DNA of 57,815 nucleotides from Oscillospiraceae bacterium. GTDB lineage: Bacteria; Bacillota; Clostridia; Oscillospirales; Oscillospiraceae. The notes under the pieces are model-generated. The model did no database searches and had not been told where the DNA came from. It saw only the letters and a list, made by a program, of their open reading frames with translations. This document shows positions 46,422-55,292 of this stretch, one piece after another. The DNA lies in the NCBI GenBank assembly GCA_017440925.1, contig JAFSAP010000045.1, positions 1 to 57,815 of the forward strand. The letters are read 5' to 3'. Each line of letters opens with the position of its first letter. Position 1 is the stretch's first letter. The translations under genes and the position numbers were made by a program.

Positions 46422-47150
46422 TTATTCAAAATCCTTGAGATATTCGGCCACACTGCGGCTCATTTCCCGGGAGAATTCAGAATTGTACTTCCGGTTGCAG
46501 AAGGCATGGATCCAGTTTTCATAGGTATTGCCGACGGCCACATTTTTGGTCAGCATGGCTTCCAGCTCCTGTCCGTCCATTTCCCGGTAACCGTTTTCGT
46601 GGACGATGTGGTGCATGGCAGCACGGACAGGCTTGGGGCGGTCCATTTGCTGCTGGGTAGGGAAGCCGAAGACAAGCATACAGCAGGGGAAGACATATCC
46701 GGGCAGGTTTAGCAGTTTACGCTGTTCCTCGCAGTTTTCCATGATGTCGCCGATATAGCAGGAGCCGATGCCGAGACTTTCTGCGGCCACAACGGCATTC
46801 TGGGCAGCAATGGTGGCATCCGATACAGCCAGCAGCAGATCTCCCACACCGGGATCCCGGGGCTGGCAGTCTGCGGACCGGAAAGCATCATACCATTTTT
46901 TGCAGTCGGCGCAGAATACCAGCACCATTTTGGCGGAGGCGATGAAGGGCTGATTGTCGCAGGTTTTAACCAGCGCGTCTTTGATGGCCTGGTCGGTGAT
47001 GTCCAGAATGGTGTACAGTTGCTGGTTGCCTGCAGTGGGAGCCTGACAGGCGGAGCGGAGGATCAGATCCTTTTCCTCAGCAGTGATTTCGCGGTCGGTA
47101 AAGACCCGGACGGATTTGCGGTCATGAAGAGACTGGATGGTGGCATTCAT
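46422..47150 (-). CDS. Nitroreductase family protein
   Basis: 242 aa, NfsA/FRP-type length. HDRKSVRVFTDREIT near residue 9 begins the FMN site. CQAPTAGNQQLYT near residue 35, the LGIGSCYIGDI segment near residue 125 and LVFGFPTQQQM near residue 158 follow. The C-terminal 60 residues wrap the dimer partner in this group. The ATG follows GGAGGGA. It is the third nitroreductase-fold gene in the window. Substrate unknown. Confidence 0.87.
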   Translation of the reverse strand: MNATIQSLHDRKSVRVFTDREITAEEKDLILRSACQAPTAGNQQLYTILDITDQAIKDALVKTCDNQPFIASAKMVLVFCADCKKWYDAFRSADCQPRDPGVGDLLLAVSDATIAAQNAVVAAESLGIGSCYIGDIMENCEEQRKLLNLPGYVFPCCMLVFGFPTQQQMDRPKPVRAAMHHIVHENGYREMDGQELEAMLTKNVAVGNTYENWIHAFCNRKYNSEFSREMSRSVAEYLKDFE

Positions 47151-47226
47151 GAAAATTCCCTCCTGTGGGTGTGTTTGATTTTATTATAGGGGAAATCCGG
47201 GGAAAGCGCAATAAATAATTACAAAA

Positions 47227-47241
47227 TGAAATCGTTTCCAA
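47227..47241. promoter_or_regulatory. Auxiliary LacI-type operator (imperfect)
   Basis: Read on the reverse strand this is TTGGAAACGATTTCA, matching the operator at 47389-47404 in all but the last arm. The two sites are about 162 bp apart on either side of the sugar promoter. Confidence 0.5.
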
Positions 47242-47282
47242 AGTTGGATTCTGCAAGGCAATAGTCTAATTGGATAAAATAT

Positions 47283-47317
47283 ACAAAAAAACTGCGCTTA
47301 ACTTGTAGGAAGCGCAG
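47283..47317 (-). other. Hairpin with T-tract only leftward, between nitroreductase and sugar operon
   Basis: CTGCGCTT (47292-47299) pairs with AAGCGCAG (47310-47317); TTTTTTT follows only leftward. Rightward the downstream run is AACTTTCTTTT. The rest of 47151-47450 holds only the two operators and the sugar promoter. Confidence 0.55.
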
Positions 47318-47344
47318 AACTTTCTTTTGTGGATACGTTTTCAG

Positions 47345-47373
47345 TTGAAATTCATTGGAAAGTTTAGTATATT
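47345..47373 (+). promoter_or_regulatory. Promoter of the alpha-glucoside operon
   Basis: TTGAAA (47345-47350), 17-nt spacer, TATATT (47368-47373). The operator at 47389 starts about 10 nt after the expected transcription start. Confidence 0.7.
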
Positions 47374-47388
47374 TATTACGTTGGAACG

Positions 47389-47404
47389 TTGGAAACGATT
47401 CCAA
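47389..47404. promoter_or_regulatory. LacI-type operator of the sugar operon
   Basis: TTGGAAACGATTCCAA is a near-perfect palindrome with the central CG usual for LacI-family sites. It lies just downstream of the promoter and is the likely target of the LacI regulator at 52532. Confidence 0.75.
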
Positions 47405-47450
47405 AATAATAATCTAGGGAATCATCCCAAAAAACATAGGAGGAAACAAA

Positions 47451-48797
47451 ATGAAAAAGCTGTTTGCACTGCTGCTGGCTCTGGCTATGGTTCTGTCCCT
47501 GGCTGCCTGCGGCGCATCCGAAGCACCCGCTGCAACCGAAGCTCCCAAGGCTGACGCACCCGCTGCCGAAGCTCCCGCTGCTGAAGCTGCTACCGGTTCC
47601 GTTTACTACCTGAACTTCAAGCCCGAGGCTGACGCTGCATGGCAGGAACTGGCTGCTCAGTACACCGCTGAGACCGGCGTTCCCGTGAAGGTTGTTACCG
47701 CTGCCGGCGGTGAGTACTCTTCCACCCTGAACGCTGAAATGGCTAAGGACTCCGCTCCCACCCTGTTCCAGTGCGGCAACATGGCCGGCCTGAAGGACTG
47801 GGACGAGTACTGCCTGAACCTGGCTGGCACCGACTTCGCTGCTGAACTGACCACCGACGCTTTCAACCTGTACAATGAGGCTGGCGAGCTGAAGTGCGTT
47901 GGCTACTGCTACGAGTGCTTCGGTATCATCACCAACATCGAGCTGCTGGAAAAGGCTGGCTACACTGTTGCTGACATCACTGATTTCGCTTCCCTGCAGA
48001 AGGTCGCTGAAGACATCACTGCTCGCTCCGCTGAGCTGGGCTTCTCCGCTTTCTCCTCCGCCGGTCTGGATTCTTCCTCCTCCTGGCGTTTCTCCGGCCA
48101 CCTGGCCAACATGCCCCTGTACTACGAGTTCCGCGATGACGGCGTGAACGAGGCTCCCGCTACCATCACCGGCGCTTACCTGGACAACTTCCGCAACATC
48201 TGGGATCTGTACATCGAGAACTCCACCTGCACCGGCGCTGAGCTGAGCGGCAAGACCGGCGACAACTCCAAGGCTGACTTCACCGAAGGCAAGGCTGTCT
48301 TCTATCAGAACGGCTCCTGGGAGTACGCAGGCCTGGTCGAGGCTGGTATGGACGCTGCCAAGCTGACCATGCTGCCCATCTACTGCGGCGTGGAAGGCGA
48401 AGCTGAAGCTGGTCTGTGCTCCGGCACCGAGAACTGCTGGGCTGTCAACGCCAAGGCTTCTGAGGCTGATCAGAAGGCTACTCTGGACTTCATGAAGTGG
48501 GTTGTCACCTCCGATGCAGGCACCACCATGATGGCTGAGCAGTTTGGCCCCATCCCCTTCAAGGCTGCCAAGACCCCCGAGAACGTCTTCTTTGCTGCTG
48601 CCAACGATCTGACCGCAGCTGGCAAGTACGTTGTTACCTGGGCATTCAACCACACTCCCAACGTTGACTCCTGGAGAGCCACCGTTGTCACCGCTCTGGC
48701 CAAGTACTCCGCTGACCAGTCCGATGCTAACTGGGCTGAGGTTGTCACCGCTTTCGTTGACGGCTGGGCATACGAGTACTCCGTCGTAAACGGCTAA
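47451..48797 (+). CDS. Carbohydrate ABC transporter substrate-binding lipoprotein
   Basis: 448 aa. A signal peptide ends in a lipobox LAAC at about residue 20, followed by a repetitive Ala/Pro/Glu linker (PAATEAPKADAPAAEAP) to residue 46. The rest is a family-1 sugar-binding fold (FNLYNEAGELKCVGYCYECFGI; DFTEGKAVFYQNGSW; NCWAVNAKASEADQKATLDFMKW). It captures oligosaccharide outside the membrane. Codon use is very strongly biased and GGAGG is ideally placed, so expression is high. The downstream permeases and alpha-glucosidase suggest an alpha-glucoside ligand. No ATPase gene is in the operon. Confidence 0.93.
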   Translation: MKKLFALLLALAMVLSLAACGASEAPAATEAPKADAPAAEAPAAEAATGSVYYLNFKPEADAAWQELAAQYTAETGVPVKVVTAAGGEYSSTLNAEMAKDSAPTLFQCGNMAGLKDWDEYCLNLAGTDFAAELTTDAFNLYNEAGELKCVGYCYECFGIITNIELLEKAGYTVADITDFASLQKVAEDITARSAELGFSAFSSAGLDSSSSWRFSGHLANMPLYYEFRDDGVNEAPATITGAYLDNFRNIWDLYIENSTCTGAELSGKTGDNSKADFTEGKAVFYQNGSWEYAGLVEAGMDAAKLTMLPIYCGVEGEAEAGLCSGTENCWAVNAKASEADQKATLDFMKWVVTSDAGTTMMAEQFGPIPFKAAKTPENVFFAAANDLTAAGKYVVTWAFNHTPNVDSWRATVVTALAKYSADQSDANWAEVVTAFVDGWAYEYSVVNG

Positions 48798-48825
48798 TTC
48801 CTCAGGGAATTTCAATCAAACCAAA

Positions 48826-48850
48826 GGGGGGCAGGCTTCTGCCCGCCCCC
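48826..48850 (+). other. Stem-loop between binding-protein and permease genes
   Basis: GGGGGGCAG pairs with CTGCC-CG-CCCC around GCTT, with a 2-nt bulge and no T-tract. It probably protects the binding-protein mRNA 3' end so that it accumulates above the permease message, as in other sugar operons. Confidence 0.6.
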
Positions 48851-48951
48851 TTACGGGTTTTCCGGTATGCCGAAGCCTCTTGTAAACTGCATGAGAGGTT
48901 TCGTCTTGTTGGAAAGCAAGAACGAATTCATTTTGAGAGAGGGAGATCAAA

Positions 48952-49854
48952 TTGGCTAAGAACAAAAAGGCCGATTCTGTCAATCTGGTGCAGCGGCCCA
49001 TCCGAAAATGGGCACCCCTGTTTATTCTGCCTACCTTTGCTGCATTTGCCATTGGCTTTGTCTGGCCCTTCATTCAGGGTATTTACCTGTCCTTCTGCAA
49101 CTTCAACATTCCCACTGATGCAAAGTGGGTCGGTCTGCAGAACTACGCAAAGGTTTTCAAAGATGCAGGCTTCCTGAACGCTTTCTGGAACACTGCCGGC
49201 TTTGCTGTTGTTTCCATCATTCTGATCAATGTTGTGGCATTCTTCATTGCCTATGCGCTGACCCAGAAGATGCGGGGTGCAAACCTGTACCGTACCGTCT
49301 TCTTTATGCCCAACCTCATCGGCGGTGTCGTTCTGGGTTACATCTGGAGCATGATTTTTGACGGCATTCTGAAGAACTACAGCACCTATCTGACTGCGGA
49401 GCCCACATACGGATTCTGGGGTCTGGTGATTCTGGTGGCCTGGCAGCAGATCGGTTATATGATGATCATCTATATTGCAGGTCTGCAGGCTGTGCCTGAG
49501 GATATGCTGGAGGCTGCCCGCATTGACGGCGCCACCGGTGCGCAGACCCTGTTCCGGGTCATTATCCCCAATGTGATGCCCTCCATCACCACCTGTACGT
49601 TCCTGACCCTGACCAACTCCTTCAAGATGTTCGACCAGAACATGGCTCTGACCGGCGGTCTGCCCAGCGTCATGGAGAACGGTGCCAAGATCAACACTAC
49701 CGAACTGCTGGCTCTGAACATCTACTCTACCTATAACATCAACAAGAATTATCACGGTGTGGCACAGGCCAAGGCAGTGATCTTCTTTATCCTCGTGGCT
49801 GTGCTGGCCATTGCCCAGCAGTCCGCAACCCGCAGCAAGGAGGTACAGCAGTAA
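48952..49854 (+). CDS. Sugar ABC transporter permease (MalF-type)
   Basis: 300 aa with six transmembrane segments. The EAA loop that docks the ATPase reads EAARIDGATGAQTLFRVIIPNVMP near residue 183. The N-terminus is basic and cytoplasmic. The start is TTG at 48952 after GAGGGAG; no ATG is in a better place. The stop overlaps the next start (TAATG). It forms the channel with the second permease. Confidence 0.93.
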   Translation: MAKNKKADSVNLVQRPIRKWAPLFILPTFAAFAIGFVWPFIQGIYLSFCNFNIPTDAKWVGLQNYAKVFKDAGFLNAFWNTAGFAVVSIILINVVAFFIAYALTQKMRGANLYRTVFFMPNLIGGVVLGYIWSMIFDGILKNYSTYLTAEPTYGFWGLVILVAWQQIGYMMIIYIAGLQAVPEDMLEAARIDGATGAQTLFRVIIPNVMPSITTCTFLTLTNSFKMFDQNMALTGGLPSVMENGAKINTTELLALNIYSTYNINKNYHGVAQAKAVIFFILVAVLAIAQQSATRSKEVQQ

Positions 49855-50708
49855 TGAAAAAGAAACTCAACGATTATACGCCTTTGAGCAAGATTCTGAC
49901 GGTTTTTTTTGGCGCGCTGTCCCTTGTCTGGATCATTCCCATTTTTGAGGTTATCAACAACTCTCTGAAGAAGAATGAGTTCATCAATCTGGATCCGTTT
50001 GCCCTGCCCAGCGCAGAGAGCTATGTGGGCTTCAACAATTACCTGACCGGTCTGACCTTCGGTAATTATCCCTTCCTGAAGTCCGCTTCCTACAGCCTGC
50101 TGATCACTGTGGTGTCCGTTGTCCTGATCCTGCTGTTCTGCTCCATGTCCGCATGGTACATCGCCCGTGTCAACAGCACCATTTCCAAGGTGTTCTACTA
50201 TCTGTGCCTGTTCTCCATGATCGTTCCCTTCCAGATGGTTATGTTCACCCTGACCTTTACCGCTGACAAGCTGAACCTGAACACCCCTTACACCATTCCC
50301 ATTGTCTATCTGGGCTTTGGTGCCGGTCTTGCAATCTTCATGTTCCTGGGGTTTGTCAAGGGTCTGCCTCTGGAAATTGAGGAGGCTGCTGCCATCGATG
50401 GCTGCGGCCCTGTCCGTACATTCTTCAATGTGGTGCTGCCCATGCTGAAGCCCACACTGATCTCCGTGGGTATTCTGGAACTGATGTGGGTGTGGAATGA
50501 CTATCTGCTGCCCTATCTGGTTCTGGACCGCACCAAATATATGACCATCCCCATCCATGTGCAGTATCTGAAGGGCAGCTACGGCACTGTGGATCTGGGC
50601 GCTACCATGGCAGTCATTATGATGAGCATTATCCCCATCATCATCGTGTACATGTTCTGCCAGAAGCACATCATCAAGGGTGTGGCCGCCGGCGCCGTCA
50701 AGGGTTAA
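49854..50708 (+). CDS. Sugar ABC transporter permease (MalG-type)
   Basis: 284 aa with six transmembrane segments. The EAA loop is EEAAAIDGCGPVRTFFNVVLPMLKP near residue 176. YLLPYLVLDRTKYMTIPIHVQYLKG near residue 220 is typical of MalG-type subunits. The ATG overlaps the preceding stop by 1 nt, with AAGGAGG inside the upstream gene. The partner ATPase must be encoded elsewhere, as is common where one MsmK-type ATPase serves many transporters. Confidence 0.93.
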   Translation: MKKKLNDYTPLSKILTVFFGALSLVWIIPIFEVINNSLKKNEFINLDPFALPSAESYVGFNNYLTGLTFGNYPFLKSASYSLLITVVSVVLILLFCSMSAWYIARVNSTISKVFYYLCLFSMIVPFQMVMFTLTFTADKLNLNTPYTIPIVYLGFGAGLAIFMFLGFVKGLPLEIEEAAAIDGCGPVRTFFNVVLPMLKPTLISVGILELMWVWNDYLLPYLVLDRTKYMTIPIHVQYLKGSYGTVDLGATMAVIMMSIIPIIIVYMFCQKHIIKGVAAGAVKG

Positions 50709-50781
50709 TTCCATCGACCATTTACAGCAATGTGGCTCCGGTTTCCGCTGGGGCCACATTTTTTAAAAGGAAGGAAATTCT

Positions 50782-52461
50782 ATGCATTCTCCCATTCCCA
50801 GAAAATGGTGGCATGATAAAATTGCCTACCAGATTTATCCCAAAAGCTTTCTGGATACCAATGGCGACGGTATCGGTGACCTGCAGGGCATTATCCGGAA
50901 GCTGGACTATCTGAAGGATCTTGGAATTGATATTCTCTGGATCTGCCCGATTTACCGCTCTCCCTTTGTGGATCAGGGCTACGATATTTCGGATTACTAT
51001 GACATCGATCCCACCTTTGGCACCATGGAGGAGTTTGATCTTCTTCTGGCAGAAGCCAAAAAGCGGGACATGTATATCCTGATGGATCTGGTGATTAACC
51101 ATTGCTCCGACCGGCATCCCTGGTTTCAGAAAGCAGCTGCAGACCCGGAGGGAGAATACGGAAACTATTTCTATTTCCGCCGGGGCAAAAACGGCGGACC
51201 TCCCAGCAATGCCCGTTCCTATTTTGGGGGCAGTGCCTGGGAGAAGGTGCCGGGACAGGAAGACCTTTATTACTTCCACGCCTATGCCAAGGCACAGCCC
51301 GATCTGAACTGGGAAAACCCGAAGGTTTTGCAGGAACTCTACACCATGGTCAACTGGTGGCTGGAAAAGGGGCTGGCAGGCTTCCGTATCGATGCCATCA
51401 TCAACATCCAGAAGGATACTGCGTTCCCGGATTATCCTGCGGATGCGCCCGACGGAACGGCTTCCGTGGTGAAAATGATCGAGAGCGTGGACGGTGTGGG
51501 TCAGAAACTGCAGCAGCTGAAGAAGCATACCTTCGACAAGTACGATGCCTTCACCGTAGGTGAAGTATTCAATATGCGCCAGGAGGAACTGGCGGAGTTC
51601 GTGGGGCCGGAGGGGCATTTTTCCACGATCTTTGATTTCTCTCCAAACTGCCTTTCCGACGGTCCCGGCGGCTGGTACCGCAACCGGGAAATTCCCTTCT
51701 CTGAGCTGCGCAGTACCATTTTCAGAACCCAGCAGGAATGCCAGGGTATCGGTTTTCTGGCCAATATTCTGGAAAACCACGATGAGCCCCGGGGCAACAG
51801 CCGGTATCTGCCGCCCTATGCCAGAAATGAAATGGGCATGAAGATGCTGGCCACGGTAAATCTTCTGCTGCGGGGCATTCCCTTCCTGTTCCAGGGTCAA
51901 GAGATCGGAATGACCAACTGCCCCATGGAGTCTGTGGAGGAATATGACGATATCAATACCAAAGCAGAGTACGCTCTGGCACTGGAGGCCGGCTACAGCC
52001 GGCAGGAAGCGCTGGAAATCTGCTGCCGGTTCAGCCGGGACAATGGCCGTACTCCCATGCAGTGGGATGATTCGGACAATGCCGGTTTTACTGCCGGAAC
52101 CCCCTGGCTGAAGGTAAATCCCAATTTCCTCCAGATAAATGCCAAAGAACAGCAGCAGAGGGATGATTCCCTGCTGCAGTATTACAAAAAACTGATTCGG
52201 CTCCGCAAGTCTCCCGAATTCCGGGAAATCCTTGCCTGGGGTAACTTTGAACCCTTGTGGGAAGATAAGGACATGCTGCTGGCTTACCGCCGGGTACTGG
52301 ATGGCCGGGATGTGCTGGTAATGGCCAACTTTGGCCGGGAGGCTGTGACGGTCCGTGACTCTCTTCTGGAAAACCGTAGGGTGCTGCTGAGCAACGAAGA
52401 AACGGTGCTTCACGGCAGCTGCGTGACGCTGGCACCTTCCCAGGCGCTTGTGGTTGGATAA
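50782..52461 (+). CDS. GH13 alpha-glucosidase (oligo-1,6-glucosidase family)
   Basis: 559 aa, typical of cytoplasmic GH13 subfamily 31 enzymes. The (beta/alpha)8 barrel has YQIYPKSFLDTNGDGIGDL at the start, nucleophile Asp204 (GFRIDAII), acid/base Glu261 (VGEVFN) and Asp334 (ENHDEPR). Residue 205 after the nucleophile is Ala, not the Val found in strict alpha-1,6 enzymes, which suggests alpha-1,4 or mixed specificity. No signal peptide, so it cleaves imported oligosaccharides inside. The ATG follows AAGGAAGG. Fourth gene of the sugar operon. Confidence 0.92.
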   Translation: MHSPIPRKWWHDKIAYQIYPKSFLDTNGDGIGDLQGIIRKLDYLKDLGIDILWICPIYRSPFVDQGYDISDYYDIDPTFGTMEEFDLLLAEAKKRDMYILMDLVINHCSDRHPWFQKAAADPEGEYGNYFYFRRGKNGGPPSNARSYFGGSAWEKVPGQEDLYYFHAYAKAQPDLNWENPKVLQELYTMVNWWLEKGLAGFRIDAIINIQKDTAFPDYPADAPDGTASVVKMIESVDGVGQKLQQLKKHTFDKYDAFTVGEVFNMRQEELAEFVGPEGHFSTIFDFSPNCLSDGPGGWYRNREIPFSELRSTIFRTQQECQGIGFLANILENHDEPRGNSRYLPPYARNEMGMKMLATVNLLLRGIPFLFQGQEIGMTNCPMESVEEYDDINTKAEYALALEAGYSRQEALEICCRFSRDNGRTPMQWDDSDNAGFTAGTPWLKVNPNFLQINAKEQQQRDDSLLQYYKKLIRLRKSPEFREILAWGNFEPLWEDKDMLLAYRRVLDGRDVLVMANFGREAVTVRDSLLENRRVLLSNEETVLHGSCVTLAPSQALVVG

Positions 52462-52531
52462 TGGGGGATGTTTCCAAAGGAAATTCCCTTCGGGGGCAAA
52501 GATACGCCCTGTAAATAAAGGATGTGATACG

Positions 52532-53542
52532 ATGACAATCAAGGATCTGGCTGCCAAGACCGGCTATGCCGTTGCCACGGTTTCCCGGGTGCTGAACAAC
52601 CATCCCAATGTCAGTGAAAAAGCACGTACTGTCATTATGCAGGCGGTGGAGGAGAGCGGATTTCAGCTCAATGCCAATGCCAAGCAGCTGAAACAGCAGC
52701 ACGCCACATCCATCCTGGTGGTGGTAAAGGGCACGGGCAACGAACTGTTTAGCGAACTGGTGGAAAGCATTCAAAGCCAGGTGGCAGAAACACAGTACCC
52801 TCTGTTTGTGGATTACCTGGATGAAGAATCCAACGAAGTCCTCCGGGCGGTGCAGTTGTGCCGGGAGAAGAAGCCTCTGGGCATTCTTTTCCTGGGTGGC
52901 AGCAGCCGGAATTTCCAGGCAGATTTCGGAAAAATTGATATTCTCTGCGTGGTTGTGACCAATGATATGTCCCATCTGGATTTCCCCAATCTGTCCAGTG
53001 TGGCCATTGACGACAGGGAGGCCTGCCGTTGTGCCGTGGATACCCTTGTCAGAAAGGGGCACCGGAAAATTGTTCTGGTTGGCGGCGAACGGGTAATTTC
53101 CGATACTGGCCGCGCCCGTTATGAAGGCTGCCTGGAATCCCTGCGGGCCCATGGCATTCCCTTTGATGAAGAGAAAGACTACCGTGCAGTGCGCTTTTCC
53201 TATGAGGGCGGCTACAGGGGAGCCATGGATCTTCTGGAATCCGGACGGGAATTCACAGCCCTGTTTGCTGCGGCAGATGTTATGGCCATTGGCGCCATCC
53301 GGGCGCTGCGGGACAAGGGACTGCAGGTACCGGAGGATATTTCTGTAGCTGGTTTTGACGGCCTGCATCTGGGCTCCTACCTGGTACCAAAGCTCAGCAG
53401 TGTGGCGCAGCCGGCGCAAAAGATGGGCAGACGCAGTGTGGAGATTCTGCTTGCCTGTATTGAAGATGGTGCTGCAGCGGTTCATGAGACCGTACCGTTT
53501 GCGATTCTGGAACGGGGAAGCGTGGCACCGTATCGAGAATAA
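52532..53542 (+). CDS. LacI family transcriptional regulator
   Basis: 336 aa. Residues 1-50 are the LacI HTH and hinge (TIKDLAAKTGYAVATVSRVLNNHPNVSEKAR); the rest is a periplasmic-binding-protein-like sugar sensor (VVVTND, DTLVRKGHRKIVLVGG, ALFAAADVMAIGAIRAL, SVAGFDG). The ATG at 52532 follows AAGGATG; longer frames lack the HTH at their start. It lies 70 nt after the alpha-glucosidase gene and should repress the operon through the operator at 47389-47404. Confidence 0.92.
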   Translation: MTIKDLAAKTGYAVATVSRVLNNHPNVSEKARTVIMQAVEESGFQLNANAKQLKQQHATSILVVVKGTGNELFSELVESIQSQVAETQYPLFVDYLDEESNEVLRAVQLCREKKPLGILFLGGSSRNFQADFGKIDILCVVVTNDMSHLDFPNLSSVAIDDREACRCAVDTLVRKGHRKIVLVGGERVISDTGRARYEGCLESLRAHGIPFDEEKDYRAVRFSYEGGYRGAMDLLESGREFTALFAAADVMAIGAIRALRDKGLQVPEDISVAGFDGLHLGSYLVPKLSSVAQPAQKMGRRSVEILLACIEDGAAAVHETVPFAILERGSVAPYRE

Positions 53543-53575
53543 GGATGTCCACTTGGTATCAAAGGAGGAGTTTCT

Positions 53576-54130
53576 GTGCGGAAAAACTTTGGCGCGAAGC
53601 CTATGCTGTATCCCATGCCTGTATTTATCATCGGCACCTATAACCCCGATGGAACCCCCAATGCCATGAATGCCGCCTGGGGCGGCACAGCAGATACGGA
53701 GCTTATCAGCATCTGTCTGGGAGAACACCGGACAACCCGGAACATTTTCGAACGGAAGGCTTTTACTGTCAGCATGGCGGACGCTGCCAATGTGGTGGCA
53801 GCGGACTATGTGGGCATTGTTTCCGGCGACAAGGTACCGGACAAGCTGGAAAAGGCAGGCTGGCATACCACAAAAAGCAGTTTTGTGGATGCACCTCTCA
53901 TTGATGAGCTGCCCATGGCTCTGGAATGTGAATTCGTCAGCTATGACGAGGATTCCGGCCTGCTGATCGGAAAGATCATCAATGTCTGTGCCGAGGAAAA
54001 CATTCTGACGGACGGGGTCATTGACCTTACGAAGTTTCATCCCATCACCTACGATCCCTGCGGTCATGGATATTATACCCTGGGAGAAAAGGTGGGCAAC
54101 GCCTTCTCCGATGGCAAAAAGTTGAAATAA
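53576..54130 (+). CDS. Flavin reductase family protein (FMN-binding split barrel)
   Basis: 184 aa. PVFIIGTYNPDGTPNAMNAAWGG near residue 15 is the flavin-reductase-like signature, followed by LGEHRTTRNIFERKAFTVSMA near residue 48. The family includes flavin reductases and flavoredoxins, which bind FMN and move electrons in anaerobes. The start is a GTG at 53576, after AAAGGAGGAG. It lies 33 nt after the LacI gene and may be co-transcribed. Confidence 0.87.
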   Translation: MRKNFGAKPMLYPMPVFIIGTYNPDGTPNAMNAAWGGTADTELISICLGEHRTTRNIFERKAFTVSMADAANVVAADYVGIVSGDKVPDKLEKAGWHTTKSSFVDAPLIDELPMALECEFVSYDEDSGLLIGKIINVCAEENILTDGVIDLTKFHPITYDPCGHGYYTLGEKVGNAFSDGKKLK

Positions 54131-54133
54131 AGC

Positions 54134-54166
54134 AAAACCGCCGGTCACAGACCGGCGGTTTTTTCT
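54134..54166. terminator. Terminator between convergent genes
   Basis: AAAACCGCCGGTC (54134-54146) pairs with GACCGGCGGTTTT (54150-54162), loop ACA, then TTTT. It overlaps the last codons of the leftward gene. Confidence 0.92.
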
Positions 54167-54666
54167 TCCCGTTTACGGATGCCGATAAGGATGGCACCGA
54201 AGTATTTTTTCTGCTTCAGAAAGGCTTCCAGGCTGGGGCCGTATTTGTCCGGACCAGTGGAATTGCGGTAGGTGTTGTAGCCGATGAAACCGTCGGGAGT
54301 TTTCTCCAGGGCAACAAAATGGGCCCCCAGCTTATATTGCCTGCGCCACCGGTAAAACAGGATGCACGCATCACTGCGGCTCGCTACAGCGTCAAACTGT
54401 CTGGTATGGAAACAAACCTCCACCGGAAATCCCCAGCTGCGGAAGCACAGGGCAGGGCCCCAGAAGGAGGTGCCTGCGTTGCCGTGGATCAGCGGCAGCT
54501 GCCATTCGTAGTAGCGGATCAGCTGGTCAATATCGGTTTTGTAGCCCATGAGACGCAGGGCGTTGTGGGTGGCGATCCAGCCGCAGCCCACAGCTGCACT
54601 GGCACGAAGTCCGTAGCGCCATTTGTCCTTGGGGATATCCTGCTGATTGTAGATCAGATCCTTCAT
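54145..54666 (-). CDS. Papain-like cysteine-peptidase-fold protein of unknown role
   Basis: 173 aa. VGCGWIATHNALRLMG near residue 27 and KLGAHFVALEKTPDGFIGYNT near residue 118 look like the Cys and His blocks of a C39-type papain fold. There is no signal peptide and no ABC exporter, so a bacteriocin-processing role is unlikely. The ATG at 54666 follows AGGAGG by 4 nt. It lies downstream of the C-GCAxxG-C-C gene, in the same direction. Fold assignment is tentative. Confidence 0.6.
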   Translation of the reverse strand: MKDLIYNQQDIPKDKWRYGLRASAAVGCGWIATHNALRLMGYKTDIDQLIRYYEWQLPLIHGNAGTSFWGPALCFRSWGFPVEVCFHTRQFDAVASRSDACILFYRWRRQYKLGAHFVALEKTPDGFIGYNTYRNSTGPDKYGPSLEAFLKQKKYFGAILIGIRKREEKTAGL

Positions 54667-54735
54667 GATGCCTCCTGAGGGGGTTGTATGAAAAAGCATG
54701 GCGTGGATTGGTCAAAATATCCGGTGCCTATCCGC

Positions 54736-55188
54736 TCACTGTATGGGATGCTCTGCAATGTATTCGTCCAGGATCCGGGCGGCCAGCATCACCATCCGGG
54801 TGCAGGGGCGTGTTTTGTAGTATTCTTCCGTACGGGGGCTGGGGCTGGGATCGGAGGGGGGATTTTTCAGAATCTCCCGGCAGATGATACTGCCGGCTTC
54901 CTCCCGGAACCGGGCGGAAAGCTGCTGCACCAATTCATAGTGCGCCTTTTTTGCGGCGTCGTTTTCTCCGGGGTCGGTGTAGCCATAGAGCAGACCTGCC
55001 ACCATCAGCATACCGCTGACAGCGCCGCAGACCTCCCGCATCCGGCCCATGCCGCCGCCGAAGGAACAGGACAGCTTTGCTGCAAAATCAGGCTCCAGGC
55101 CTGTCACATCCCCAAAGGCCACCAGCACGGCCTGGGCGCAGTTGCTGCCGCTTAAGAACAGATCCGCTGCAAGATATTCGTGGTTCAT
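54736..55188 (-). CDS. C-GCAxxG-C-C family protein
   Basis: 150 aa. GSNCAQAVLVAFGD near residue 14, LSCSFGGGMGRMREVCGAVSGMLMVAGLLYG near residue 40 and the late cysteines (SIICREI, TRPCTRMV) match the C_GCAxxG_C_C family, a redox-type protein common in anaerobes with conserved cysteines suited to metal binding. Role not established. The ATG follows AGGAGGTC. First gene of a leftward pair. Confidence 0.88.
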   Translation of the reverse strand: MNHEYLAADLFLSGSNCAQAVLVAFGDVTGLEPDFAAKLSCSFGGGMGRMREVCGAVSGMLMVAGLLYGYTDPGENDAAKKAHYELVQQLSARFREEAGSIICREILKNPPSDPSPSPRTEEYYKTRPCTRMVMLAARILDEYIAEHPIQ

Positions 55189-55292
55189 TGGATGACCTCC
55201 TGCTGTTTTTCTTTATTTTAGCACAACAGACAAGGGTTTACAAGTGGAGGGGATTTTGTTAGAATATAGAAAACAAAAACTGGAGGATCCTT

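Noticed and set aside
52471..52483. TTTCCAAAGGAAA palindrome before the LacI gene as an operator
   Set aside because: It lacks the central CG of the operator at 47389 and is in no clear promoter position.
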